Positions 25,057 through 33,528 of a stretch of DNA of 64,000 bases are shown in pieces. The first letter of the stretch is position 1. The number at the start of each line of letters is the position of its first letter. The notes under the pieces are model-generated. The model had not been told where the DNA came from. It saw nothing but the letters and a program-made list of their open reading frames with translations, and did no database searches. The stretch covers positions 3,596,001 through 3,660,000 of the forward strand of contig JHVA01000001.1 in the NCBI GenBank assembly GCA_000688615.1, read 5' to 3'. Position numbers and translations under genes: made by a program. The stretch comes from Acidobacteriaceae bacterium KBS 146 (GTDB lineage Bacteria > Acidobacteriota > Terriglobia > Terriglobales > Acidobacteriaceae).

Positions 25057-26574
25057 ATGAAAGCATGGTTAGTGTTGTCCTCTGCTCTCGCTTTGTTCGT
25101 TCCGTGCCAACTTTATGCTCAGGGAAATTCTGTGACACGATTTCCTGCGAACAAAGCTACGGGGGTAAATCCAGATACGCACCTTGTCCTCACTTTCGCG
25201 AGTGCTCCGACGATTGGGAGATCGGGAAAGATTCAAATCTATGATGCCGCGGATCACCGTCTTGTCGATACGTTGGACCTTAGCATCCCGGCCGGGCCCG
25301 ATCCTTTGCATCGCATCAACACAACAGCGCTGGTGATTGATTCGAATCCGCCGACTCCAACGACGACTACGCCAGCGGTCAAGTCCACACCCTCCGATCT
25401 GCACAGTTATCAAGTCAACACTATTGGCGGGCTGGCCGACTTCCATTTTTTCCCCGTGATTGTGCATGGCAATACTGCGACGATTTACCCTCACAACAAT
25501 GTCCTGCAGTATCGCCACACCTACCTTGTGACGATCGATCCTGACGTCCTCAGCCCAGCTGTAGGGGAATTCAAGGGTTTTGCGAGGAACAATGTCTGGA
25601 CCTTTACCACCAAGCCTGCGCCACCCTCGATCACCGCAAGCCGCATTACGGTCGCGGCAGACGGAAGCGGCGACTTTAATACGGTTCAGGGAGCAGTCGA
25701 TTTCGTTCCGGCTCGCCCGGCGCATCGCCTCACGATCTTTATCAAGAATGGGACGTACGAGGAGATCGTATTTTTTCAAGACAAGTCGGACCTGACGATT
25801 CGTGGAGAGGATCGCGACAAGGTTCAGGTCGGTTATGGCAACAACAGCGCGTTCAATCCGCCGATGCCCGGACCTTCGCGGCGTTGCGTATTTTCGGTGT
25901 ATCACTCCACGGGAATTGAGCTCAGCAATTTCAGCGTCAGTAACTATTTCTTCGGCCAGGCTGAAGGTCTTCTGATCTACGGTTCCAAAAATATTGTACG
26001 GAACATGAACATCAAGGGCTCAGGAGATGCCCTCAATCTTCGCGGTTCCGTCTACCTTGCCGATAGCCGCATCACCGGGGACGGAGACACGATTCTCGGG
26101 GTAGGTCCGGCCTTCTTTGATCATTGCGAGATCAGTTCCATGGGGCCGTATATGTGGATTCGCAATCCCGAAGAGAACCATGGCAATGTCTTTCTCAACT
26201 GCACTTTTCTTACACGCGAACGATCTGCACCAGCGCAGGCCGCTACAACTTCCCCATCCCGTCCAATTATGGGAGCGGTTCTGGCGCGACTGCCCAACAA
26301 TCATGGGCTCAATTATCCATATGCGGAGGCGGTGCTGCTGCATTGTCGCCTCAAAGGCATTCCACCGGCCGGATGGGGACCGATTGAAGCTGCCCCGGCG
26401 CATCTGCATCTATGGGAGTTCGACAGCACCGACCTGGATAGGAGACCGATCGATATCTCTCAGCGGCATCCCGCGTCCCGGCAACTTCGGCAGCAAGAAG
26501 ATGCAGAGACGATTGCAAACTACAGCAACCCGGCTTATGTGCTCGGTGGCTGGGCGCCGATGCCTGAGAGATAG
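25057..26574 (+). CDS. Secreted pectinesterase-like protein (CE8 fold) with N-terminal Ig-like domain
   Basis: The ATG at 25057 follows AGGAG by nine bases and opens a signal peptide (MKAWLVLSSALALFVPCQLY, cleavage after AQG); the protein is 505 residues. Residues about 25-190 form an Ig-like/Big_5-type domain (FPANKATGVNPDTHLVLTFA). The right-handed beta-helix starts at ITVAADGSGDFNTVQGAVDF. In pectin methylesterases two aspartates and an arginine catalyse de-esterification; here the corresponding places read GDALNLRG instead of QDTL and GDTILG instead of DFIFG, with Asp kept in both, and the Arg may be in AVLARLP. Motifs are thus divergent, so the ester substrate may differ from plant pectin. 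It faces the DUF3253 gene. Confidence 0.85.
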   Translation: MKAWLVLSSALALFVPCQLYAQGNSVTRFPANKATGVNPDTHLVLTFASAPTIGRSGKIQIYDAADHRLVDTLDLSIPAGPDPLHRINTTALVIDSNPPTPTTTTPAVKSTPSDLHSYQVNTIGGLADFHFFPVIVHGNTATIYPHNNVLQYRHTYLVTIDPDVLSPAVGEFKGFARNNVWTFTTKPAPPSITASRITVAADGSGDFNTVQGAVDFVPARPAHRLTIFIKNGTYEEIVFFQDKSDLTIRGEDRDKVQVGYGNNSAFNPPMPGPSRRCVFSVYHSTGIELSNFSVSNYFFGQAEGLLIYGSKNIVRNMNIKGSGDALNLRGSVYLADSRITGDGDTILGVGPAFFDHCEISSMGPYMWIRNPEENHGNVFLNCTFLTRERSAPAQAATTSPSRPIMGAVLARLPNNHGLNYPYAEAVLLHCRLKGIPPAGWGPIEAAPAHLHLWEFDSTDLDRRPIDISQRHPASRQLRQQEDAETIANYSNPAYVLGGWAPMPER

Positions 26575-26589
26575 GCAAAGCTTTCCAGG

Positions 26590-27000
26590 TTAAGTAAGAT
26601 GGAGTCGCACGGGCCCTTTCGCGGTCTTAGGGTCGACTACCTTTCCTTTTTGGGTCATGACAATTTTGCCGTCCCGCACGAGCCGGCGAGCAGCTTCGCG
26701 AGCCGGTTCCATGAGGGACTCCCAGTCGCGGCGCGTGGCATGGCCACCTACGAGTTTGGCGGCCTCGGAGGGACAGATGCTCTTTTTTGGTCCCCGTTCT
26801 GCCAGCAGCTCGAGGATTGCTGCTTCCAGTCCTGCAGCTTTGTCGCCAGCGAGATCTCCTCCGCATTGGGGACTGCAATATTTGGCGATATCCCAATCCC
26901 GCGCGCGTCCTTCCGACCAGAAGAAGGGTCGCCTGCAGGTCTTGCAGATCTTCTCTTTGGGGGGAGTGAGACGATCGGGTTTGCGCTTGGGGTCCGGCAT
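26590..27000 (-). CDS. DUF2256-DUF3253 two-domain protein
   Basis: The 136-residue protein begins with a DUF2256-type zinc ribbon, [20 protein letters not shown] followed by YCSPQC (four cysteines, about residues 19-46). The second part (about 58-125) fits DUF3253, a winged-helix-like domain with [20 protein letters not shown] and [20 protein letters not shown]. Both domains are of unknown function; the zinc ribbon plus winged helix suggests nucleic-acid contact, an inference. It is divergent from tyrS with only 34 bp between the start codons, so their promoters must overlap or lie partly inside the genes. Confidence 0.85.
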   Translation of the reverse strand: MPDPKRKPDRLTPPKEKICKTCRRPFFWSEGRARDWDIAKYCSPQCGGDLAGDKAAGLEAAILELLAERGPKKSICPSEAAKLVGGHATRRDWESLMEPAREAARRLVRDGKIVMTQKGKVVDPKTAKGPVRLHLT

Positions 27001-27034
27001 TCTCTTCAGGTCTCTTTATACTGAAAAGGCGACC

Positions 27035-28285
27035 ATGACGACATTTCCATCTGTTGAAGACCAGCTCGATCTCATCACCAAGGGTACGGCGGAGATCATT
27101 CCACTGGAGGCTCTCAAAGAGCGTATCCAGCAGTCCATTAAGACGGGTACGCCCATGCGCATCAAGGCCGGCTTTGATCCGACGGCTCCTGACCTCCATC
27201 TTGGGCACACGGTGCTGATTCGTAAATTGCGCCACTTTCAGCAGCTTGGCCATACGGTGATCTTCCTGATCGGCGACTCGACCGCGTTGATCGGTGACCC
27301 GACGGGGCGCAATGTAACTCGAAAGCCACTGACGCCGGAACAGATCAAAGCGAACGCTGAGACCTACAAAGAGCAGGTGTTCAAAATTCTCGATCCGGAG
27401 AAGACGGAGGTACGGTACAACTCCGAATGGCTGGACAGGCTGAGCTATTACGATATGGTGCGATTGCTGGCGCAGTTTACGGTCTCGCAGATGCTCGAGC
27501 GGGAGGATTTTCATAAGCGCTTCGATGCCGAGCAGCCGATTGCCCTGCATGAGATGATCTATCCGATTGCGCAGGGGTACGATTCGGTCGCATTGAAGTG
27601 CGATGTGGAGCTGGGGGGGACGGACCAGAAGTTCAACCTGATGCGCGGGCGCGATCTGCAGCGTCATTTTGGCCAACCACAGCAGATCATCCTGATGAAT
27701 CCGATTCTAGAGGGTCTGGATGGTGTTCAGAAGATGTCCAAGTCGCTGAACAATGCTATCGGCATCCATGAGCCGCCGTCGGAGATGTATGGCAAGCTGA
27801 TGTCGATCTCTGATGAGCTGATGTGGAAGTACTGGACATTGCTGACGGATCTGCGCGGGTCGGAGATTGCCGCGATGCAGGCGGAGGTGGCTGCGGGGGG
27901 GCTTCATCCGATGCAGGCCAAGAAGAACCTCGCCCATACGATCACTAGCGACTTTCATTCACGGGAAGCTGCCGATGGAGCGGCGGAAGGCTGGGCGATC
28001 CAGTTTCAGCTACGGTCGGTGAGTGAAGATGTTCCTGTGGTGCGGATTGCGCCGAATGCGGAAGGTCTGGCGGCGGGTGATGGCAGCGAGTTGCGGATGC
28101 CGAAGTTGCTACAACTAACCGGACTGGCAGCCTCTGCAGGAGAGGCGACGAGAAAGCTGGGCGAGAACGCGGTCAGTGTGAATGGCGAAAAATACAGTGA
28201 TCGGGCGATCCAGTTGGATCAGCTTGGCCCCAGACCGGTGCTTCGATTAGGCAAGCGCGCGGTGAGGATCGAGTGGGAGCAGTGA
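27035..28285 (+). CDS. tyrS: Tyrosyl-tRNA synthetase
   Basis: The start at ATG 27035 ([15 protein letters not shown]) gives 416 residues, in line with class I tyrosyl-tRNA synthetases; a much longer open frame upstream is only read-through of the divergent gene's region. The class I HIGH motif is HLGH at residues 55-58 within [20 protein letters not shown], and the KMSKS loop is present ([14 protein letters not shown]). The C-terminal S4-like RNA-binding segment ([20 protein letters not shown]) follows. The enzyme charges tRNA-Tyr in the cytoplasm. An AAAAGG stretch precedes the ATG and a TATACT box lies about 15 bases upstream. Confidence 0.97.
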   Translation: MTTFPSVEDQLDLITKGTAEIIPLEALKERIQQSIKTGTPMRIKAGFDPTAPDLHLGHTVLIRKLRHFQQLGHTVIFLIGDSTALIGDPTGRNVTRKPLTPEQIKANAETYKEQVFKILDPEKTEVRYNSEWLDRLSYYDMVRLLAQFTVSQMLEREDFHKRFDAEQPIALHEMIYPIAQGYDSVALKCDVELGGTDQKFNLMRGRDLQRHFGQPQQIILMNPILEGLDGVQKMSKSLNNAIGIHEPPSEMYGKLMSISDELMWKYWTLLTDLRGSEIAAMQAEVAAGGLHPMQAKKNLAHTITSDFHSREAADGAAEGWAIQFQLRSVSEDVPVVRIAPNAEGLAAGDGSELRMPKLLQLTGLAASAGEATRKLGENAVSVNGEKYSDRAIQLDQLGPRPVLRLGKRAVRIEWEQ

Positions 28286-28338
28286 GCAGGAAGAGAATTT
28301 GAAACTCATTCCGATCTGGCGCGTCAAAACCTCATCGT

Positions 28339-29286
28339 ATGAGTGGCCCGTGGAAGGCTGAGCAAATTCCTTTACTTTCAGGCAGGCGCTTCCTGATTAC
28401 AGGAGCGAACAGCGGCATTGGATTTGCCGCGGCCTTGAAGCTGGCGCGCAAGGACGCAGAGCTGATTCTTGCATGTCGCGATGCGAGTAAAGGCGAAGAG
28501 GCTCTGGCGCGGTTGCGGGAAGAGGCTCCGGGGGTTCGAGCCCAAGCGGCTGTTCTGGATCTCGCATCCCTGGCTTCCGTGCGGGAGTTTGCGAAACGAG
28601 AGCTGGACCGTCAGCGGACGTTGCATGTGCTGATCAACAATGCGGGCGTGATGGCGTTGCCTCGCAGGACTTTGACGGAAGACGGCTTCGAGATGCAGTT
28701 CGGGACCAACGTTTTGGGGCATTTTGCCTTGACGGGATTCCTGTGGCCAGCGATCGAACAGGCTGCTGCAGAGCCAGGAGATGCGCCGCGTGTGGTTACG
28801 ATAGCGTCCATCGCTCACAAGCGCACCCATCTGGATCTTGAAGATCTTCAGTCAGCGCGATCGTACTCGCCCATGCGAGCTTATCAACAGTCCAAGCTCG
28901 CAAACCTGATGCTGGCTCTGGAGATGAGCCGTCGGCTGCGAGCGAAAGGATCGCCAGTACTCAGCGTTGCAGCGCACCCGGGAGTTGCTTCGACTGCCCT
29001 GTATCGCACGGACGAGAGATCGGCGATGGCGAAGATGTTGCGCAACATCGCCGGACACGCCATCAGTATCTTATTAAACGACGAGGCGGAAGGCGCGCTG
29101 CCGACTCTGTATGCAGCAACCGCTGTCGAAGCGCAGAACGGTGGTTATTACGGCCCCCAGCAGCTGAATGAGATGCGAGGTGAGGTTGTTGGTCCGGCGA
29201 AGATTGCTCCTCAGGCACAGGATGAAGCCCTGGCAGCGAGGCTGTGGGAGAGGTGCAGCGATCTGACCGGAGTGGACTTTGCTTGA
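28339..29286 (+). CDS. Short-chain dehydrogenase (retinol-dehydrogenase/WWOX-like SDR)
   Basis: The 315-residue protein has the SDR features TGANSGIGF (about residues 20-28), NNAG in LINNAGVMALP, the catalytic Ser region IASIAHK, and YQQSK for the active-site Tyr and Lys. The long insertions and the segment FGTNVLGHFALTG place it with retinol-dehydrogenase-like SDRs that usually use NADP(H); the C-terminal part NGGYYGPQQLNEMRGEV is also typical of that group. The physiological substrate is unknown. It lies 53 bp after tyrS on the same strand and may be read from the same transcript. Confidence 0.9.
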   Translation: MSGPWKAEQIPLLSGRRFLITGANSGIGFAAALKLARKDAELILACRDASKGEEALARLREEAPGVRAQAAVLDLASLASVREFAKRELDRQRTLHVLINNAGVMALPRRTLTEDGFEMQFGTNVLGHFALTGFLWPAIEQAAAEPGDAPRVVTIASIAHKRTHLDLEDLQSARSYSPMRAYQQSKLANLMLALEMSRRLRAKGSPVLSVAAHPGVASTALYRTDERSAMAKMLRNIAGHAISILLNDEAEGALPTLYAATAVEAQNGGYYGPQQLNEMRGEVVGPAKIAPQAQDEALAARLWERCSDLTGVDFA

Positions 29287-29299
29287 ATAGTCCTTTCAG

Positions 29300-29525
29300 T
29301 CCGCAATGAGGACGAAGCGCTTACCGCCCAGGTGCCTGCGCTGGTCTGATTGATCGCAAGAAAGCCGATGCGCATCTTTTCTGCCTGCATATCGCGCAGC
29401 GTGATGCTTTCGATGAAGGCGCCGCGTCCGATACGGCTCTTGATATATAGATACCGAATTTATAGACGCCGGTACCCCGGCGATGCTCGATGATGACGTC
29501 ACGACAGTCCTCTGGTGTTTTTTAT
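29300..29525 (-). pseudogene. Remnant of a GH28-like polygalacturonase gene
   Basis: Translating the minus strand in two frames gives pieces that resemble the C-terminal third of GH28 exo-polygalacturonases: EDCRDVIIEHR and GTGVYKFGIYI in one frame, then IKSRIGRGAFIESITLRDMQ and AEKMRIGFLAIN in the next. The jump between frames near 29447 and the lack of any start or upstream part show that it is a dead fragment. The match is from my memory of the family pattern (DRxxRIKSxRGRGGxIExI), not from a search. It lies 3 kb from the pectinesterase-like gene, so pectin-related genes may have been more numerous here. Confidence 0.4.
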
Positions 29526-29630
29526 GAGGCCGGTCGCGAGGTTCTCTTCGCGGGGCGGATTTACCCAATTTAGAAGACGTCGAAGGCGGGAAATGACGCG
29601 GGGTGCTTCTAAGTCCATTTATACCGTGAC

Positions 29631-29660
29631 TTGACAGTGATTTCAAAAAGGGATTAGTTT
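29631..29660 (+). promoter_or_regulatory. Putative promoter of TonB receptor 1
   Basis: TTGACA at 29631-29636 is a perfect -35 box; after 18 bp comes TAGTTT (29655-29660), a weak -10. It lies about 50 bp before the receptor start. The second receptor gene has the same arrangement at 33453. Confidence 0.5.
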
Positions 29661-29709
29661 CATAAGTGAATTTTTCATCTTACCGTCAAAATAGAGGTCT
29701 GTTTTGCCC

Positions 29710-32700
29710 ATGTCTGTTCTGAACGCCGCGAGATTGCGTCGGCTGATGCGATTTCTGGTTGTTGTGCTGCTTGTTATGCCGTTGGGAATGAATGCGCAGG
29801 AGTTTCGCGCGACGATCAGCGGTACGGTTACCGATAACACGGGCGCCGTTGTACCGCATGCTTCGGTTGTCGTAACCAATCTGGAGACCGGTGGCGAGGC
29901 AAAGTTGCAAAGCAACGATGCGGGTGCGTACGCCGCTCCCTCGCTTACTCCGGGGCGGTATTCGGTCCGGGTAGAGGCGCCTAACTTTCAATCGATGGTC
30001 CGCAACGGCATTACGGTGCAGGCAGGGGATCATCCCCAGATCGATATCCAACTTCAGTTGGGCGAGGTTTCGCAGAGCGTTGTTGTCGATGCGGACGTTC
30101 CGCTGATCGACACGACGAACTCCGCAATCGGTCAGAGTATAGGGACGAAGGAGGTTGAGGACCTTCCGCAGAATGGTCGCACCCCGGTTGTCCTGGCACA
30201 GCTGGCGCTTGGTGTCTCCAGCACGCAGCCCCCGGGGCAGGTCCGCCCTTTCGATAATGGCGGCGCGGCTTCGATCACGATTGCAGGTGCAAAGAATCAG
30301 ACGACGGAGACACTGCTCGACGGCTCGCCCGATACCGACAGCCAGCTGAAAGTAGCGTACAGCCCGCCGCAGGATGTGGTTCAGGAGGTCAAGGTCTATG
30401 CCTTCCAGGCGGATGCGGCTTACGGGCATTCCGGCGGGGGTGTTGTGAACCAGGTTACGAAGGGCGGCACAAACAAGCTGCACGGTTCCTTGTACGAGTA
30501 CAACCAAACCGCGGCTTTGACAGCGAATAACTATTTCAGCAAGAGGAATGGTACTCCTCGTCCAAATACGCATTTCAATCAGTACGGCCTGTCGGTTGGT
30601 GGACCAGTCTGGATTCCAAAGGTCTTCAATGGCCGGGACAAGGTATTCTTCGAGTTTTCGTGGGAGGGAATCCGTGATTCGCAGCCGGCAGGCGGTTACC
30701 TGCATGTCCCTACAGCCGCGGAGAAGCAAGGCGACTTCGCCGATCTACTGGCAGCTGGTGGTTCTGCGTATACGATCTACGATCCAACCACGGCTGTGAC
30801 CACGGGAGGCGTAACCCGGCGCACTGCCTTTGCCAACAACAAGCTGCCGGGCGTTAGTCCGATTGCGACGAAGTTGCTCTCGTACTACCCAGACCCGAAC
30901 GTTCCGGGGGCAACTGCCCTCACCATGAATAACTACTTCAGCAACTTCAACAGCACGGATACGTACGACAATCAGTTTGGCCGTATGGATATCAACATCG
31001 GCTCGAACAATAAGCTCTTCTTCGATGTACGGCATAATCAACGGTTGCAGACAACCTCAGACTACTTCCACAATGATGCGACGGGAGCTTTACTGACGCG
31101 CACCAACTGGGGTGCGGTCGTGGATGATGTTCACACCTTTAATGCAACGACCGTCGCCAATGTGCGATTCAACTGGACGCGGTATGCTTCGTTGACAGGC
31201 GGGCCTTCGCAGGGAACGGATCCAGCTTCGGTCGGTTATTCCGATTCGCTGAGCCGGGGGGCAAACATCCGCCAGCTTCCGAGTGTGGCACTGGGCAGTA
31301 CGGGGTCGTGTAATAAGCCTGGATCGCAGACGACGTTTGCTTGCCTTTTCACTCCAAACAACACACCGAACGCGAATTGGAACGATTCGTTTCATATTTT
31401 TGGCAGTGTCAATAAGCTGGCTGGAAATCATTCGCTCAAGTTCGGCGCAGATGCTCGCGAATACCGGATTGAAAACATCTCCTACGGGTATCCGACGGGA
31501 CAGTTTGTCTACGGTTCGGACTTCACGCAGGCAGCAAGCAACTCCAGCACGGCACCGTTCGGTCAGGATCTCGCGGCGTTTGAATTGGGTCTGCCCACCT
31601 CTGGTGCGATCAACAGGAATGTCTTCACTGCAACGTGGAACCGGTACCTCAGCCTGTTTGCACAGGATGACTGGCGCATCAGCCGCACGTTGACGATCAA
31701 TGCAGGTGTGCGTTTTGAGCACGACTTCCCCATGTACGAGCGGCACAACCGCGCCATCAGCAGCTTCGATCCGACGCTGACCACGCCGCTTTCCTCCGCA
31801 GCGATCGCTGCTTACAGCGCGAATCCGATTCCGCAGATTCCAGTTGGACAGTTCGCTGCTCCTGGAGGCGTCGTTTATGCGTCGAGTGCACGGCCTCAGC
31901 TTTACAACACGGATTCCTACACGTTCAGCCCACGTGTAGGGTTTGCCTGGAATCCGGAGGTTTACGGCGGCAAGACAACGATCACGGGTGGTTTCGGGCT
32001 CTTTGTCTTCCCCGTGCAGAATCTCGCAACCATCAACAGTACCGGTTTCAGCCAGAACACGCCTTATGTCGCGACCAACGATAACTACGCGACTCCGGCG
32101 AGCACACTTGCGAACCCGTTCCCGAATGGTTTGCTTCAGCCTCAAGGCGCGGCGGGAGGAGCGGCAACGAACCAGGGTTTGAGTACCGGCACGTTCAATC
32201 AACATATGAAGAACGGTTATTCCGAGCGCTGGGCCTTGTCGGTACAGCAACAGCTGGACGCCAACACGGTCTTCCAGCTGGCCTATATCGGCGCCCAGTA
32301 TGTGAAGCTGCAGGTCAGCAGCATTCCTCTGAATCCCATTCCGGCACGGTATTTGAGCTCGAGCGCTGTGCGGGATCCGAATGTGGTGGCCCTGCTCAAC
32401 AGCTCGGTGACAAATCCGTTTCGTGGACTTCTTACCGGAACCACACTTAACGGGAACACGATCGCCCGCGGTCAGCTGCTCACGGCGTATCCACAGTATC
32501 CGATCAACGGCCTGACGTTGCAGGACATTCAGAATGGAAAGGCCAATTACAACAGTTTGAATGCACGCGTCCAGCGCAGACTTTCGCATGGGTTGACGTT
32601 TATCGCGAACTATACCTGGTCGAAGAACATCGAACAGACGACTCGTCTGAACGATTCGGACCTCAAATACGAGAAGCGTATCGCCAGCTTCGACTACACC

Positions 32701-33246
32701 AACAAGCTTTCAATCGCGAGCGTGTATACGCTCCCGTACTCTGCGACAGGAGGGGAGGGTGTAGCGAGCCACCTGGCCCATGCTGTGCTTGGCGGCTGGG
32801 CTGTGAGTGGTATTTACACATTGCAGTCAGGCGCTCCACTTACCTTTGGCAATCTGATCTACTATGGCGGTAATCTCCGATTGAATCCTCGTGAGACCAG
32901 AGCGAATGTCCCAGCATTCGACACCACTCAGTTTGATCAAAAGGCGAGCGATCAACCTGGAATTTCTGTGAACGGTGTAACGGGCCAGACGAATATTCGT
33001 ACTTTGCCGTCAACCTTCTCTCAGTATCGCGCCGACCGCACGAACAATCTGGACGCATCGCTTGCACGTCAGTTCCACTTTCGAGACAGCCTGACGGCTG
33101 AGGTACGCGGTGAGGCCTTCAATGCCCTCAACCGCGCGCAGTTCGGCGGTCCGAATCTTTCGGCTACGTCGACAAGCTTCGGCCAGATCAGTTCGCAAGC
33201 GAACGATCCGCGGGTCCTCCAGGTCTCGGCGCACGTTCGTTTCTAG
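29710..33246 (+). CDS. TonB-dependent receptor, Oar-like, with carboxypeptidase-regulatory-like N-terminus (receptor 1)
   Basis: The 1178-residue protein starts with a signal peptide (LRRLMRFLVVVLLVMPLGMN, then AQE). A CarboxypepD_reg/CnaB-like beta-sandwich follows (ATISGTVTDNTGAVVPHASV, about 25-110), then the plug (DLPQNGRTPVVLAQLALGV, VVNQVTKGGTNKLHGSLYEY), and a long beta-barrel ending in VSAHVRF, whose last Phe is the BAM signal. Oar-like receptors import large or bulky substrates with energy from TonB. TTG at 29704 is an alternative start with better spacing to GAGG. It stands alone between the GH28 remnant and two terminators, so its substrate cannot be read from partners; pectin-derived oligomers are possible. 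Confidence 0.92.
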   Translation: MSVLNAARLRRLMRFLVVVLLVMPLGMNAQEFRATISGTVTDNTGAVVPHASVVVTNLETGGEAKLQSNDAGAYAAPSLTPGRYSVRVEAPNFQSMVRNGITVQAGDHPQIDIQLQLGEVSQSVVVDADVPLIDTTNSAIGQSIGTKEVEDLPQNGRTPVVLAQLALGVSSTQPPGQVRPFDNGGAASITIAGAKNQTTETLLDGSPDTDSQLKVAYSPPQDVVQEVKVYAFQADAAYGHSGGGVVNQVTKGGTNKLHGSLYEYNQTAALTANNYFSKRNGTPRPNTHFNQYGLSVGGPVWIPKVFNGRDKVFFEFSWEGIRDSQPAGGYLHVPTAAEKQGDFADLLAAGGSAYTIYDPTTAVTTGGVTRRTAFANNKLPGVSPIATKLLSYYPDPNVPGATALTMNNYFSNFNSTDTYDNQFGRMDINIGSNNKLFFDVRHNQRLQTTSDYFHNDATGALLTRTNWGAVVDDVHTFNATTVANVRFNWTRYASLTGGPSQGTDPASVGYSDSLSRGANIRQLPSVALGSTGSCNKPGSQTTFACLFTPNNTPNANWNDSFHIFGSVNKLAGNHSLKFGADAREYRIENISYGYPTGQFVYGSDFTQAASNSSTAPFGQDLAAFELGLPTSGAINRNVFTATWNRYLSLFAQDDWRISRTLTINAGVRFEHDFPMYERHNRAISSFDPTLTTPLSSAAIAAYSANPIPQIPVGQFAAPGGVVYASSARPQLYNTDSYTFSPRVGFAWNPEVYGGKTTITGGFGLFVFPVQNLATINSTGFSQNTPYVATNDNYATPASTLANPFPNGLLQPQGAAGGAATNQGLSTGTFNQHMKNGYSERWALSVQQQLDANTVFQLAYIGAQYVKLQVSSIPLNPIPARYLSSSAVRDPNVVALLNSSVTNPFRGLLTGTTLNGNTIARGQLLTAYPQYPINGLTLQDIQNGKANYNSLNARVQRRLSHGLTFIANYTWSKNIEQTTRLNDSDLKYEKRIASFDYTNKLSIASVYTLPYSATGGEGVASHLAHAVLGGWAVSGIYTLQSGAPLTFGNLIYYGGNLRLNPRETRANVPAFDTTQFDQKASDQPGISVNGVTGQTNIRTLPSTFSQYRADRTNNLDASLARQFHFRDSLTAEVRGEAFNALNRAQFGGPNLSATSTSFGQISSQANDPRVLQVSAHVRF

Positions 33247-33270
33247 CCGACGCAAAGACTACAAAGGAGG

Positions 33271-33300
33271 GATAGCCGGATTGATTGATCCGGCTATCTT
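33271..33300 (+). terminator. Terminator-like hairpin 1 after TonB receptor 1
   Basis: A perfect 11-bp stem (33271-33281 with 33288-33298) closes the loop TGATTG, 25 bp after the stop codon. Only TT follows, so it probably acts together with the next hairpin. Confidence 0.7.
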
Positions 33301-33310
33301 GTCGTGAGAA

Positions 33311-33337
33311 AACATCCTTCCTCGGAAGGATGTTTTT
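33311..33337 (+). terminator. Rho-independent terminator 2 after TonB receptor 1
   Basis: AACATCCTT (33311-33319) and AAGGATGTT (33326-33334) form a stem around CCTCGG and run into TTTTT. Confidence 0.85.
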
Positions 33338-33452
33338 GTGTGCCGCTCGCGTCAGCGCTAAAGCTCGTTAGCGGGGTTTCGCAGACGCTGTATCTGATGA
33401 GGAACGTGGAATAACCGGTTTCTACTTTTTTATGATTGAAACTATTTTTCCA

Positions 33453-33482
33453 TTGACAATTTCATCGACCGATTCCTAAGAT
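33453..33482 (+). promoter_or_regulatory. Putative promoter of TonB receptor 2
   Basis: TTGACA at 33453-33458, 18 bp spacer, TAAGAT at 33477-33482. It lies about 45 bp before the receptor start, at a similar distance to that seen for receptor 1. Confidence 0.55.
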
Positions 33483-33528
33483 TGGCCGGATAGAAAAAAT
33501 ATATCTATAGAAACAACCTTTGCGAGGA

